This document shows, piece by piece, positions 19,475 through 28,300 of a DNA stretch of 64,000 nt. This DNA comes from Bryobacterales bacterium (GTDB lineage Bacteria; Acidobacteriota; Terriglobia; Bryobacterales; UBA6623), in NCBI GenBank assembly GCA_022824585.1, contig JAJDZN010000255.1, positions 35,166-99,165 of the forward strand, given 5' to 3'. The notes under the pieces were generated by a model. That model ran no database searches and had not been told where the DNA came from. It saw only the letters and a program-made list of their open reading frames with translations. How positions within the stretch are numbered: the stretch's first letter is position 1; the number at the start of each line of letters is the position of its first letter. The position numbers and the translations under genes were made by a program.

Positions 19475-20319
19475 CCGCCCTCCACTTGGCGAATTCGCTC
19501 CAGCGTCTGCCGAGCCTGCTGGGCGACTTGCGGCCCCAGTTCGTCGCGGGGCCGCTGGTAGGGCTGGATCAAGGCGATGTCTTCGCTGGTCCCCACCATG
19601 TAGAGTCCCAGCAAGGCCTGCATGACATGCGTCATTTCCGGCCGAACCAGAGTGACTTCGTCCCCGCTGCTAACCGTGTCCCCGTCCGCGCGCAGCTGGC
19701 GGTCAACAATGCCGGGCACGGCGGCGCGGACATCGAAGGGATCGCCGCCGCCCTCCGGCTCGACCCGCACTAGCAACGCCCCGGCATCGAAGGCATCACC
19801 GGGTTGGAGGCGATTCCGCACGATACCGTCGTGGTCGCTGACGACCCGCTGGCTCTGGAGCATGCCGCGCATCTCAGCGCGACCGGCGGGGTCGCCGAAC
19901 TTTGCCAGCGCGAGGGCGGCGTTACGGCGCACCAGCGGATGCGGGTCGGAGACGAGGTCCAGCAGCGCCGCGTGGAATTCGTCGCTGGAAGGGTCGTCGC
20001 CCATGAGCCAAGCGACGGTCAGTCTCAACTCGGGCAACTCATGGCGGGCCAAATCCAGCAGCACGGGATACCACTGCTTCACCGAACCGTCGCCGGCACT
20101 CATGCGCCCAGAGATCTGGGCCATTGCGTGCTGGGCCCGGCGAGGTCGCTCCGTGTCGGTGAGGTACTCCTGAATCTGTTCGTCGGAAAGTTCCTTGCCG
20201 AACCACGTGTCCATCCAAAACCAGAACGGAATCACGACGCTGGCGATCGCCAGCGCCGTCGCGAACAACGTTGCCTTGCGCGATGCGAAGCCGGAGCCGG
20301 CCTGTTGGTCGCCACCCAT
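19438..20319 (-). CDS. Membrane-anchored HEAT-repeat protein with lipoyl-like domain
   Basis: 293 aa. ATG at 20319 preceded by GAAGG. One N-terminal membrane segment (about residues 17-36) is followed by HEAT-like helices (60-160; PLVRRNAALALAKFGDPAGRAEM). Next comes a segment of about 60 residues with the shape of a biotinyl/lipoyl barrel-sandwich (DAGALLVRVEP, AAVPGIVDRQLRADGDTVSSGDEVTLVRP), lacking the usual modifiable Lys in an MKM-like turn. A final helical region ends the protein. The combination resembles adaptor parts of membrane-fusion proteins. I cannot assign a function. The 3' end overlaps lpxC convergently. Confidence 0.75.
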   Translation of the reverse strand: MGGDQQAGSGFASRKATLFATALAIASVVIPFWFWMDTWFGKELSDEQIQEYLTDTERPRRAQHAMAQISGRMSAGDGSVKQWYPVLLDLARHELPELRLTVAWLMGDDPSSDEFHAALLDLVSDPHPLVRRNAALALAKFGDPAGRAEMRGMLQSQRVVSDHDGIVRNRLQPGDAFDAGALLVRVEPEGGGDPFDVRAAVPGIVDRQLRADGDTVSSGDEVTLVRPEMTHVMQALLGLYMVGTSEDIALIQPYQRPRDELGPQVAQQARQTLERIRQVEGGQAAGAPAAASN

Positions 20320-20421
20320 GCCTTCATTGTCGTACGGGCGGCACGGGATTCTGCGGGCAGCAGGCAGGCGCTGCCCCGTACGCGCTGTAGATGCCGCCGG
20401 TATGCGAGAATCTTCGCACCC

Positions 20422-21591
20422 ATGAACCGGCGCATCTTCTTTCTCTCTACAGCTAGTGCCGCCATAGCCCAGACTCCCAGCGAGTCAGTCCGCCTCGCGT
20501 TGATTGGCTCCGGCGGGCGCGGCCGCAGAGTCATGTCCGAGTTCAAGCGCGATCCGAATCTCTCCGTCCATGGCGTCTGCGACGTGTACGAGCCCAACCT
20601 CGAGTCGGGTCTCTCGGCAGCCGGCCCGGGCAGCAAGGCCTACCGCGACTACAAGCGAGTGCTCGACGACAAGGATGTGGACGCGGTCCTGATCGCGACG
20701 CCCGAGCACTGGCACCACCGCATGACTCTTGACGCGATGGCGGCCGGGAAAGACGTGTATGTCGAGAAGCCGCTGTGCCATACGCCCGCCGAGGGCAAGG
20801 AACTGGTCGAGGCGGAACGCGAGTCAGATCGCATCGTGCAGGTCGGAATGCAGCGACGCAGCTATAACCTGTACCTGGAGGCTCGCGAAATCCGGCGCGG
20901 TGGCGAGCTAGGCACTGTGCGCATGGTACGCACGTATTGGCTCAATTCGCGCACCGAACCGCGCCGCGATAGCTTCAAGGGACCGATCAACTGGGAGGCG
21001 TGGCTCGGGCCTTCGCCCGAGGTTCCCAAGGACCCCCTGGTCTTCTTCAACTGGCGCAGCCTAGCGGCATACTCGGGCGGCATCGCGCAGGACCAAGGCT
21101 GCCACATCTTCGATTCGATCCACTTGATCATGGATGCGGGCTACCCCGTCGCAGTCAATGCCTCCGCGTTGCGGCCGCACGTGGCGGGCATGGACCAGCC
21201 CGAATCGGTCGTCGTGGCAGCCGAGTACCCGCAAGGCTTCATGGCAATCTTCACCATCAACTACAACGCTATGCGCTACGCCAGCCGCGCCGACCAGCTC
21301 AATGCCTACGACGGCACGCTGGCCCGCATGGACATCGGAAGGGAGTTCTTGCGCGTGTTTCCCCGTGATTCCCCCGAAACTCCTTCACTCGACAAGGAAC
21401 AGCCCGGCGGCTTCGCCCAAGCCACCATCGACCACGTCATGAACTTCCTGCATTGCGTGCGCACGCGCGAGAAGCCGCGAGCAACGATGGACAAGGGCTT
21501 CCAAGCCGCGCTCATCGTGCAGCTCGCCAACATCTCCCTGAACGAGTCGCGAACCATCGGCTGGGATGCCGAGACGCTGTCCGTGGTTTGA
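20422..21591 (+). CDS. Gfo/Idh/MocA family oxidoreductase with Tat-like signal
   Basis: 389 aa from the ATG at 20422. The frame is open further upstream across the HEAT gene, but the family N-terminus starts here. Residues 1-17 (MNRRIFFLSTASAAIAQ) look like a short twin-arginine signal. A Rossmann fold follows (ALIGSGGRGRR), then IATPEHWHHRM, the EKP motif (E115-P117) and AQDQGCHIFDSIHLIM with the catalytic-type Asp/His. Members oxidise or isomerise sugars and related compounds with tightly bound NAD(P). Export suggests periplasmic sugar chemistry. It is followed 57 bases later by a DASS transporter and then an SSS transporter in the same direction, probably one catabolic operon. Confidence 0.92.
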   Translation: MNRRIFFLSTASAAIAQTPSESVRLALIGSGGRGRRVMSEFKRDPNLSVHGVCDVYEPNLESGLSAAGPGSKAYRDYKRVLDDKDVDAVLIATPEHWHHRMTLDAMAAGKDVYVEKPLCHTPAEGKELVEAERESDRIVQVGMQRRSYNLYLEAREIRRGGELGTVRMVRTYWLNSRTEPRRDSFKGPINWEAWLGPSPEVPKDPLVFFNWRSLAAYSGGIAQDQGCHIFDSIHLIMDAGYPVAVNASALRPHVAGMDQPESVVVAAEYPQGFMAIFTINYNAMRYASRADQLNAYDGTLARMDIGREFLRVFPRDSPETPSLDKEQPGGFAQATIDHVMNFLHCVRTREKPRATMDKGFQAALIVQLANISLNESRTIGWDAETLSVV

Positions 21592-21648
21592 TGGGAGATC
21601 GCTGACCCGAAGTCGCTTCCCTCCCGAGCCGGCTCTCGATACCCGCTA

Positions 21649-23079
21649 ATGCCGTCCGATCCCCCTGCAAGCGCCGCTCCCGACATGAGGCGCCTAGCTA
21701 TCGTTGTCGCGATAGGGCTTGCCGTCTACTGGGTCCTGCCCCGCCCAGAGAGCGTTTCAGACGAGGGCTGGCGCCTGACCGGGGTGTTTGCTTCCGCCAT
21801 TACGGGGCTGATGCTGCGGCCCCTTCCCGGCGGCGCGGTGATCCTGCTGGCCTTGATTGCCGCCGTCTGGAGCGGCAGCATGAGCCTGGACCAAGCCTTG
21901 GCGGGCTTCGCCACTCCGGCGGTGTGGCTGGTGGTCGGCGCCCTTCTGATCGCACACGTGCTGATCGCGACAAACCTCGCCAAGCGCGTCGCGCTGCTCT
22001 TCGTGCGCTACTTCGGCAAGAATTCCAAGGGAGTGGCTTACGCGCTGATCCTGAGCGATCTCTCGCTGGCCACCATGATCCCGTCCAACACCTCCAGGGC
22101 GGGTGGCGTGATCATGCCCATCACGCGCAGCATGGCCGAACTCTACGGCTCGCGCCCCGGCCCAACGGCGAAGTTGCTGGGCACGTTCCTGATGGCCGCC
22201 GTCTATCAGGGCGAGATCGTCGCAACGGCAACGTTCCTGACAGGTCAGGCAGGAAACTTCGTGGCCGTGGAGCTGGCCCGGACACTGGCTGACTACGAAC
22301 TCACTTGGGCGCACTGGGCGGCGGCCGGAATCGTGCCGAGCCTGGCCAGCATTGCCGGCTTGGTCTGGATCGTGGCCAAGCTCGTGCCGCCTGACATCCA
22401 GCACACGCCACACGCCATGCAGTTCGCCAAAGACGAGCTGCAAAAGCTTGGCACGATGGGGCCGCGGGAATGGTTCACGACCGCGCTTGTGTGCGCCGTA
22501 TGCGGCCTGTGGATCACCTCTAACCTGCACTCCGTGCCGGTGGCGCTGGCCTCGGTCTCGGGGGCTTGCGTGTTGATCGTAAGCGGCGTCCTTCCCTGGC
22601 GGGAGGCGATCCGCCAGCACGCCGTGTGGGACATCATGATCTGGTACGGCGGGGTGATCACGTTGGGCCGGGCGCTCAGCGATGCCGGCGTGCCCCGGGC
22701 TCTCACCGACGCCATCGGTGCTGGTCTGGGAGACATGCCGTGGCTGCCGATGCTGGCGATTGTGCTCCCGATCTACTTCTTCGCCCACTATGGCCTGGCC
22801 AGCATCACGATGCACTTCCTGACCTTGTTTCCGGTCTTCTTGCTACTCTTGCTCGGCCAGGGTGCCCCGGTAGGCTTGGTGGTCTACCTGCTCGCATGCC
22901 TCGCCAACCTGTCGGCGGGCCTGACGCACTACGGCACCGTACCTTCACCGATCTTCTATTCGCAGGACTACACCAGCTTCAAGCAGTGGTGGTCGGTCGG
23001 CTTCGCGGTCGCCCTCTGGAACGTGTTCGTGTGGTGTACCATCGGCACCTTGTGGTGGAAGTTGATCGGAATCTGGTAG
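21649..23079 (+). CDS. SLC13/DASS-family anion:Na+ symporter
   Basis: 476 aa, about 11-13 membrane segments. Family marks include the SNT motif in MIPSNTSRAGGVIMPITRS and a second symmetric region near HYGTVPSPIFYSQDYTS. The family imports di- and tricarboxylates or sulfate with Na+. Its organisation and length fit the CitT/2-oxoglutarate-malate carrier branch. It lies in the middle of a Gfo/Idh/MocA-DASS-SSS gene string and likely delivers an organic acid for that pathway. The substrate cannot be stated from sequence. Confidence 0.88.
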   Translation: MPSDPPASAAPDMRRLAIVVAIGLAVYWVLPRPESVSDEGWRLTGVFASAITGLMLRPLPGGAVILLALIAAVWSGSMSLDQALAGFATPAVWLVVGALLIAHVLIATNLAKRVALLFVRYFGKNSKGVAYALILSDLSLATMIPSNTSRAGGVIMPITRSMAELYGSRPGPTAKLLGTFLMAAVYQGEIVATATFLTGQAGNFVAVELARTLADYELTWAHWAAAGIVPSLASIAGLVWIVAKLVPPDIQHTPHAMQFAKDELQKLGTMGPREWFTTALVCAVCGLWITSNLHSVPVALASVSGACVLIVSGVLPWREAIRQHAVWDIMIWYGGVITLGRALSDAGVPRALTDAIGAGLGDMPWLPMLAIVLPIYFFAHYGLASITMHFLTLFPVFLLLLLGQGAPVGLVVYLLACLANLSAGLTHYGTVPSPIFYSQDYTSFKQWWSVGFAVALWNVFVWCTIGTLWWKLIGIW

Positions 23080-23114
23080 TGATCGCCATACATCCGTCCG
23101 TAACCTTTTGAGCC

Positions 23115-24788
23115 GTGCCGGTCCCACTTTCGACGCTTGACATCTTCATCTTCGTCGCCAGCATTGCGGCCGTGCTGGGGATCGGCCTGTGGGCCGGGCG
23201 CAAGGAAGAGACCGCCGCCGACTATTACCTAGCAGGCCGGACCGTGCCGTGGTGGGGCGTTGCCGGCTCGATCTTCGGCACCAACGTCAGTGCCGACCAT
23301 CTAGTGGGCATGCTGGGAATCGGCTATTCGATCGGCTTCGCGCAGGCTCATTTCGAGTTCCTGGCGATTGCCGGGCTGTTGATGCTGGCATTCGTGTTCC
23401 TGCCGCTGTATCGCAACATGGGCCTGTACACGCTCTCCGAATACCTGGCCAAGCGCTATGACGGCCGCAGCAGCGTGCTGTATTCGGCGTTCAACATCCT
23501 CACCATCGTGATCGTGCGCATGGCGCTCGGGTTCTACATCGGGGCGAGGGCGCTGAGCTACCTGCTCGACGGCACTCCGCTGGCGATCAGCTACACCGGC
23601 GGCATAGCGATCTTCGCCCTGGTCACGGCCACTTACACGATTGTCGGCGGGCTGAAGGCGGTCATCTGGACCGACGTGATGCAATCCGTGCTGTTGCTGC
23701 TGGCCGGCGTCTTTGTCGCGGTGCTGGTGTTCGGCCAGCCCGAAGTCGGCGGACTGGGCGGATTGCTCGCCAAGGACGCGGCGCTTCCCGCCGCCGAGCA
23801 GAAGTTCCACCTATACTTGCCGACCGATCACCCGCAGCTGCCCTGGACTGGCGTGTTCAGCGGCCTGCTGATCATTCACATCTTCTATTGGTCCACCAAC
23901 CAGTTCATCGCGCAGCGGGCGCTGGCGGCCAAGACCGAGTTCGACGCTCGCATGGGGATTCTGGTAGCGGGCTTTCTCAAGCTGCTGATTCCCTTTGTGT
24001 CCATCGCCACTGGAGTGGCCGCAGGCCTGCTCTTCGACGCGAGCCTGGCACGCGGGGAGATTTCGGCCCTGCCCCTGCCCGACGACGCGTTCCCGCTGCT
24101 GGTTCAGATGGTAGTGCCGGCAGGGTACGGCTTGGTCGGCATAATCACGGCCGGGCTGATCGGGGCGATCCTCTCCAGCATCGACTCGATGATGAACTCG
24201 GGCGCGACCTTGCTGACGTTTGACTTCTACCGCAAGTACATTGACCCGGACGCTTCGGAGCGCAAGCTGATCCGGGTAGGCCGGCTGTGCATCGTCGCAT
24301 TCGTGCTCATCGCCGCCTGCATCGCCGCGGTGATCTACACCGAGGAAGCCGCAGACAACTTCTTCCTGAAGGTGCCGGCCCAGATGGGACACGTGGTCCC
24401 AGGCATCGCCGTAGCGTTTCTCGGCGGGGTGCTCTGGCGGCGGGCGTCGGCAGAAGGAGCGTTCTGGGCGCTGCTGGCCTCTCCGTTCTTCTCCTTCGGC
24501 ATCCAGTGGCTCTACGGCCTGTGGGCCCCGGGCTCGGCTGTCGAACCGCTGTTCGGGGCGGAACTCAACTTCCTGCACCGCACGGCTCTGACCTCGGCGT
24601 TCGCTCTGGCCATCTTGGTCTGGGTGAGCTCGCGCGACCGATCTCATCGGGCCGACACCGACCAGCTCACATGGTGGGGCCGGCCCGTCGCGCGAGACGG
24701 CAAAGCACGGAGCTTTTGGGCCAGCGAACGCCCGTGGGGCTGGCTGCTTGGGGCAGCCACGGTCTTCATGCTGGTCTACTTCGCCTAG
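23115..24788 (+). CDS. SLC5/SSS-family Na+:solute symporter, SGLT-like
   Basis: 557 aa, GTG start, about 13-14 membrane segments. The N-terminus has ADYYLAGRTVPWWGVAGSIFGTNVSADHLVGMLG and the family signature region GLIGAILSSIDSMMNSGATLLTFDFYRKYI. Similarity to sugar symporters (vSGLT-like) is suggested by length and by the NQFIAQRALAAK stretch. It starts 35 bases after the DASS gene and is probably coexpressed with it. The likely solute is a sugar, but other SSS substrates are possible. Confidence 0.9.
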   Translation: MPVPLSTLDIFIFVASIAAVLGIGLWAGRKEETAADYYLAGRTVPWWGVAGSIFGTNVSADHLVGMLGIGYSIGFAQAHFEFLAIAGLLMLAFVFLPLYRNMGLYTLSEYLAKRYDGRSSVLYSAFNILTIVIVRMALGFYIGARALSYLLDGTPLAISYTGGIAIFALVTATYTIVGGLKAVIWTDVMQSVLLLLAGVFVAVLVFGQPEVGGLGGLLAKDAALPAAEQKFHLYLPTDHPQLPWTGVFSGLLIIHIFYWSTNQFIAQRALAAKTEFDARMGILVAGFLKLLIPFVSIATGVAAGLLFDASLARGEISALPLPDDAFPLLVQMVVPAGYGLVGIITAGLIGAILSSIDSMMNSGATLLTFDFYRKYIDPDASERKLIRVGRLCIVAFVLIAACIAAVIYTEEAADNFFLKVPAQMGHVVPGIAVAFLGGVLWRRASAEGAFWALLASPFFSFGIQWLYGLWAPGSAVEPLFGAELNFLHRTALTSAFALAILVWVSSRDRSHRADTDQLTWWGRPVARDGKARSFWASERPWGWLLGAATVFMLVYFA

Positions 24789-25358
24789 CCCAAGTTTGAA
24801 CGAATCCGCTGCCGCATAGCGGGTCAGTTCAATGCATCTATGTGCAGTATCTCCAAGGACGGCCACCTCCCGTCCTCACGCTCGCCCGACAAACACGCGT
24901 CAGAGTCCGGCTCGGCTTCGTGACGTCGAAAGGCCAGCGGGAAGACAGAGATTCGGTAATCGTTACGGCCATGATCACACCTCCGGCTACGCGTGGCACT
25001 TGGGCACTGCAGATACACACAACGCCTATGTGGCAATTGATTCGGGGCAGTCTCTGCAGTCCGCGTGACCCCCCAGCCACACGCCGCCGTAGGCGACGAG
25101 ATCGCTGCCGAGGGCCCTCGGCCTCGACATGGTCCCGAGAATCGTGATGTGTTACGTTCCTGCCATGTCCACTCCCTCCGGAGCACTCCCCCTTGCCGGG
25201 CTGGGCGGCGCGCGAGACGGCACGAAGTCCGGTAACATCGTTCGAAAGATGGTGCCTCAGGGAACCGATCCGAGGCCCCGCCCCGCCTGGGAATCCCATC
25301 TGGCTGGCTTGAGATATTCCGGCGAGGGCTGCCTGTTGAGGCTCGAGAGCAGGTCAAG
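24789..25358. other. Long gap before the first giant NHL gene
   Basis: 570 bases with no recognised gene on either strand. The frame of the downstream NHL protein stays open back to 25236 but has no ATG or TTG there. A 6-bp inverted repeat (GGACGG/CCGTCC) lies near 24856-24880. Any true signal peptide or promoter of the NHL gene should lie here, but I cannot find one. Confidence 0.5.
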
Positions 25359-28300
25359 GTGATTGAGACGCTGGCTGGAATCCTCAAGCCGAGCTCTAAC
25401 GCGGACGGCGTTCCGGCCATATGGGCGGGGCTCAACTCTCCTTCCGGCCTAGCGGCCGACAACAAGGGCAATCTGTACGTCGCGGATGAGGCCGACTACC
25501 GCGTGCGCCGGATTGACCCGGACGGCATCATCTCGACGATTGCGGGCACCGGCGAGCGCGGGTTCTCCGGGGACGGAGGCCCGGCGACGCATGCGGAGCT
25601 TGAAGGCCCCAGTTCCTTGGCTCTGGATGGCGTCGGCAACCTGTATGTGGCCGAGTCCCACTATCACCGGGTACGAAAGATCGACCCGGACGGCATCATC
25701 ACGACCGTTGTCGGCGCCGGAATGCCAGGCTTCAGCGGTGACGGGGGGTTGGGGACCGAGGCCCTCCTCGACAGTCCTGCGGGCTTGGCGGCGGACGGGA
25801 GCGGCAATCTCTTCGTTTCCGACCGCGGCAATCACCGCATACGAAGGGTCGGTCCGGACGGGGTGATCACGACAGTTGCGGGCAGGGGCAGGTGCGGCAA
25901 GGTTGGGGACGGAGGGCCGGCCACAGAGGCCTATCTGTGGCATCCCGCGGGCTTGGCGGCGGATAGAATCGGCAATCTCTTCGTTTCCGACAGTAGCAAT
26001 CACCGCGTGTTGAGGATCGATCGTGACGGCATGATCGAGACGATCGCGGGGAGGGGTTATGGCAGCCTATTGGGCGACGGCCGTCCCGCGACCGAGGCGA
26101 GCCTGCTTCTGCCGGACGCATTGGCGCTGGACTCGTCAGGGAATCTGTACGTGGGAGACGGCGATGACCACCGCGTCCGCAAGATCGATCCCACAGGCCG
26201 GATCTGGACCGTCGCCGGCAACGGGACGATCGGTTCAGGGGGCGATGGCGGTCCCGCTTCGGAAGCGTGCATCTACCGGCCCGCGGGCCTAGCAGTGGAT
26301 GCGGAGGGGAACCTGTTCATCGCCGACGACGGCAACCAGAACGTGCGGGTCGTGAGGCTGAAGCGGCTGGTCACCGTCGACCTGGGAAGAACCGGCAAAC
26401 GAATCGACTTCGCCCGGACGCCGAGCGGCACCCTCGCACGCGGCGGCAGGTTCTACACCGAAGGCAGCGAGTTCCGGGACGGCGTCGAGTCCTACGTCTT
26501 GCGGACCCGGCCGGACGGAGTCGTGGACGCGATCCAACCTGGGCGTGCCCAGGACGTGCGGCTGCCCGGCGGCAGGGTTCTGAGACTCGCTGCCCGGGAG
26601 GACGACGAGTGGAAGGTCGGCCCCCGCACGGTGCGAAACGGGGACAGGCACGTCGAAGGCGGTACCGAGTACTTTCTGGAACTCGTCGGCGGCCGGTGGA
26701 GGCTTGCCGAGTACAGAATTTGGACGGTGTCGGGACCCCCCGAGCCCGTCCGCTGCGCTCCGACCCCTGCGACTGACATCGAAGAACCGACCGACGTGGC
26801 CGTCGATGCGTCAGGCAACCTGTACATTGCCGAGTTCGGCGGAGACCGGGTGCTGCGGGTTGCACCCGACGGTTCCGTCGCGACCGCCGTCGAGACGGGA
26901 GCGGACCGTGCAACGCAGACCAGTGATGCATCGGGAAGCCTGGAATTGCGTTGCCCGGAACACTTGGAAATCGACACAGACGGCAACCTCTATGTGGTCG
27001 AGTGGAGTCGCCGCGGGATCTGGAGGATCGCAACCGACGGTTCGGTCTCGAAGGTCACGGTCAAGGGACCGCGGCGGCTCGGCAGCGGGCGCGACGGGGA
27101 TGCCGCCAAATCGGCCATGTTCCCGATAGTCGGAGGAATAGCGGATGACGGGGCCGGCAACATCTACGTGTCTGACAAGTACGGCCATCGCGTGCAGAGA
27201 ATCGATCCGGACGGGTGGATCAGCACCATAGCCGGCATCGGAGCGCCGGGCTTCGATGGCGATGGCGGCCCCGCATCACAAGCGGTGATGGACTCGCCGA
27301 CTGCGCTGGCTTCAGACCGAGCAGGAGCACTGTACGTGGCCGACAGCGGGAACGCCAGGATCCGCAGGATCGACCGGGACGGCATCATCGACACGGTTGC
27401 AGGGTCAGACGAGAAGATCATTGCGGCCGAGGGAGTCCCCGCCATCGAGGCCCACCTACAGCGCCCAAGGGGCTTGGCGACGGACCGAGCGGGGAACGTC
27501 TACGTAGTGGAACACGCAGGCCAGCGCATCCGGAAGATCGATCCGTCGGGGACGATCACTAACCTAGCGGGCACCGGTAAGCGTGGCGGCGCGGGCGACG
27601 GCGGTCCGGCCTCTGCGGCTGAGCTCTATTGGCCGGACGGAATCGCGGCCGACCGGAACGGCACCCTGTACGTAGCCGAATTGGTCGGCCACCGCGTGCG
27701 CCAAATCGACCCCAACGGTCGGATCAGCACGGTTGCCGGTAGGGGGAAACGAGGTTTCGAAGGTGACGGGGGCCCGGCCGTGGCGGCAAAGCTCTTCCGA
27801 CCCCAAGGCGTTGCAGTGGACAAGTCCGGGGCCGTGTTCGTAGCGGACAGCGGCAACCACCGCGTCCGGAGGATCGACCCTGAGGGACGGATCTCGACGC
27901 TGGCCGGAACGGGGGAAGCGGGCTACGGGGGTGACGGGTGCCCGGCTGCCGAGGCGGAGCTGAACGAGCCCTGCGGCATAGCGGCCGACGGGGCTGGCAA
28001 TGTCTATGTGTGCGACAGCAAGAACCACCGGATCCGCCGGATCGACGCGAAGGGGATGATCGCGACGGTCGCGGGCACTGGAACTCCGGGCCATGGCGGG
28101 GACGGTGGGCCTGCCATAGAAGCCACGCTGCACTGGCCCGCTCTGGTCGCGACGGACGAACGAGGCAACGTTTACGTCGGGGACCGGAACAACGAGCGTG
28201 TGCGAAAGATCGACGCGGATGGAATCATCACCACCGTGGTCGGGACGGGCCAGCCGGGCTACGCCGGGGATCGCGGCCCGGCCGACCGCGCTCAGCTGTC

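Noticed and set aside
23811..24866. A 351-codon antisense frame at the SSS symporter end
   Set aside because: Shadow of the membrane-protein gene; no recognisable motif.
24842..25147. Short plus-strand gene in the gap before NHL 1
   Set aside because: Composition is Arg/Pro-rich in all frames, typical of non-coding GC-rich DNA.
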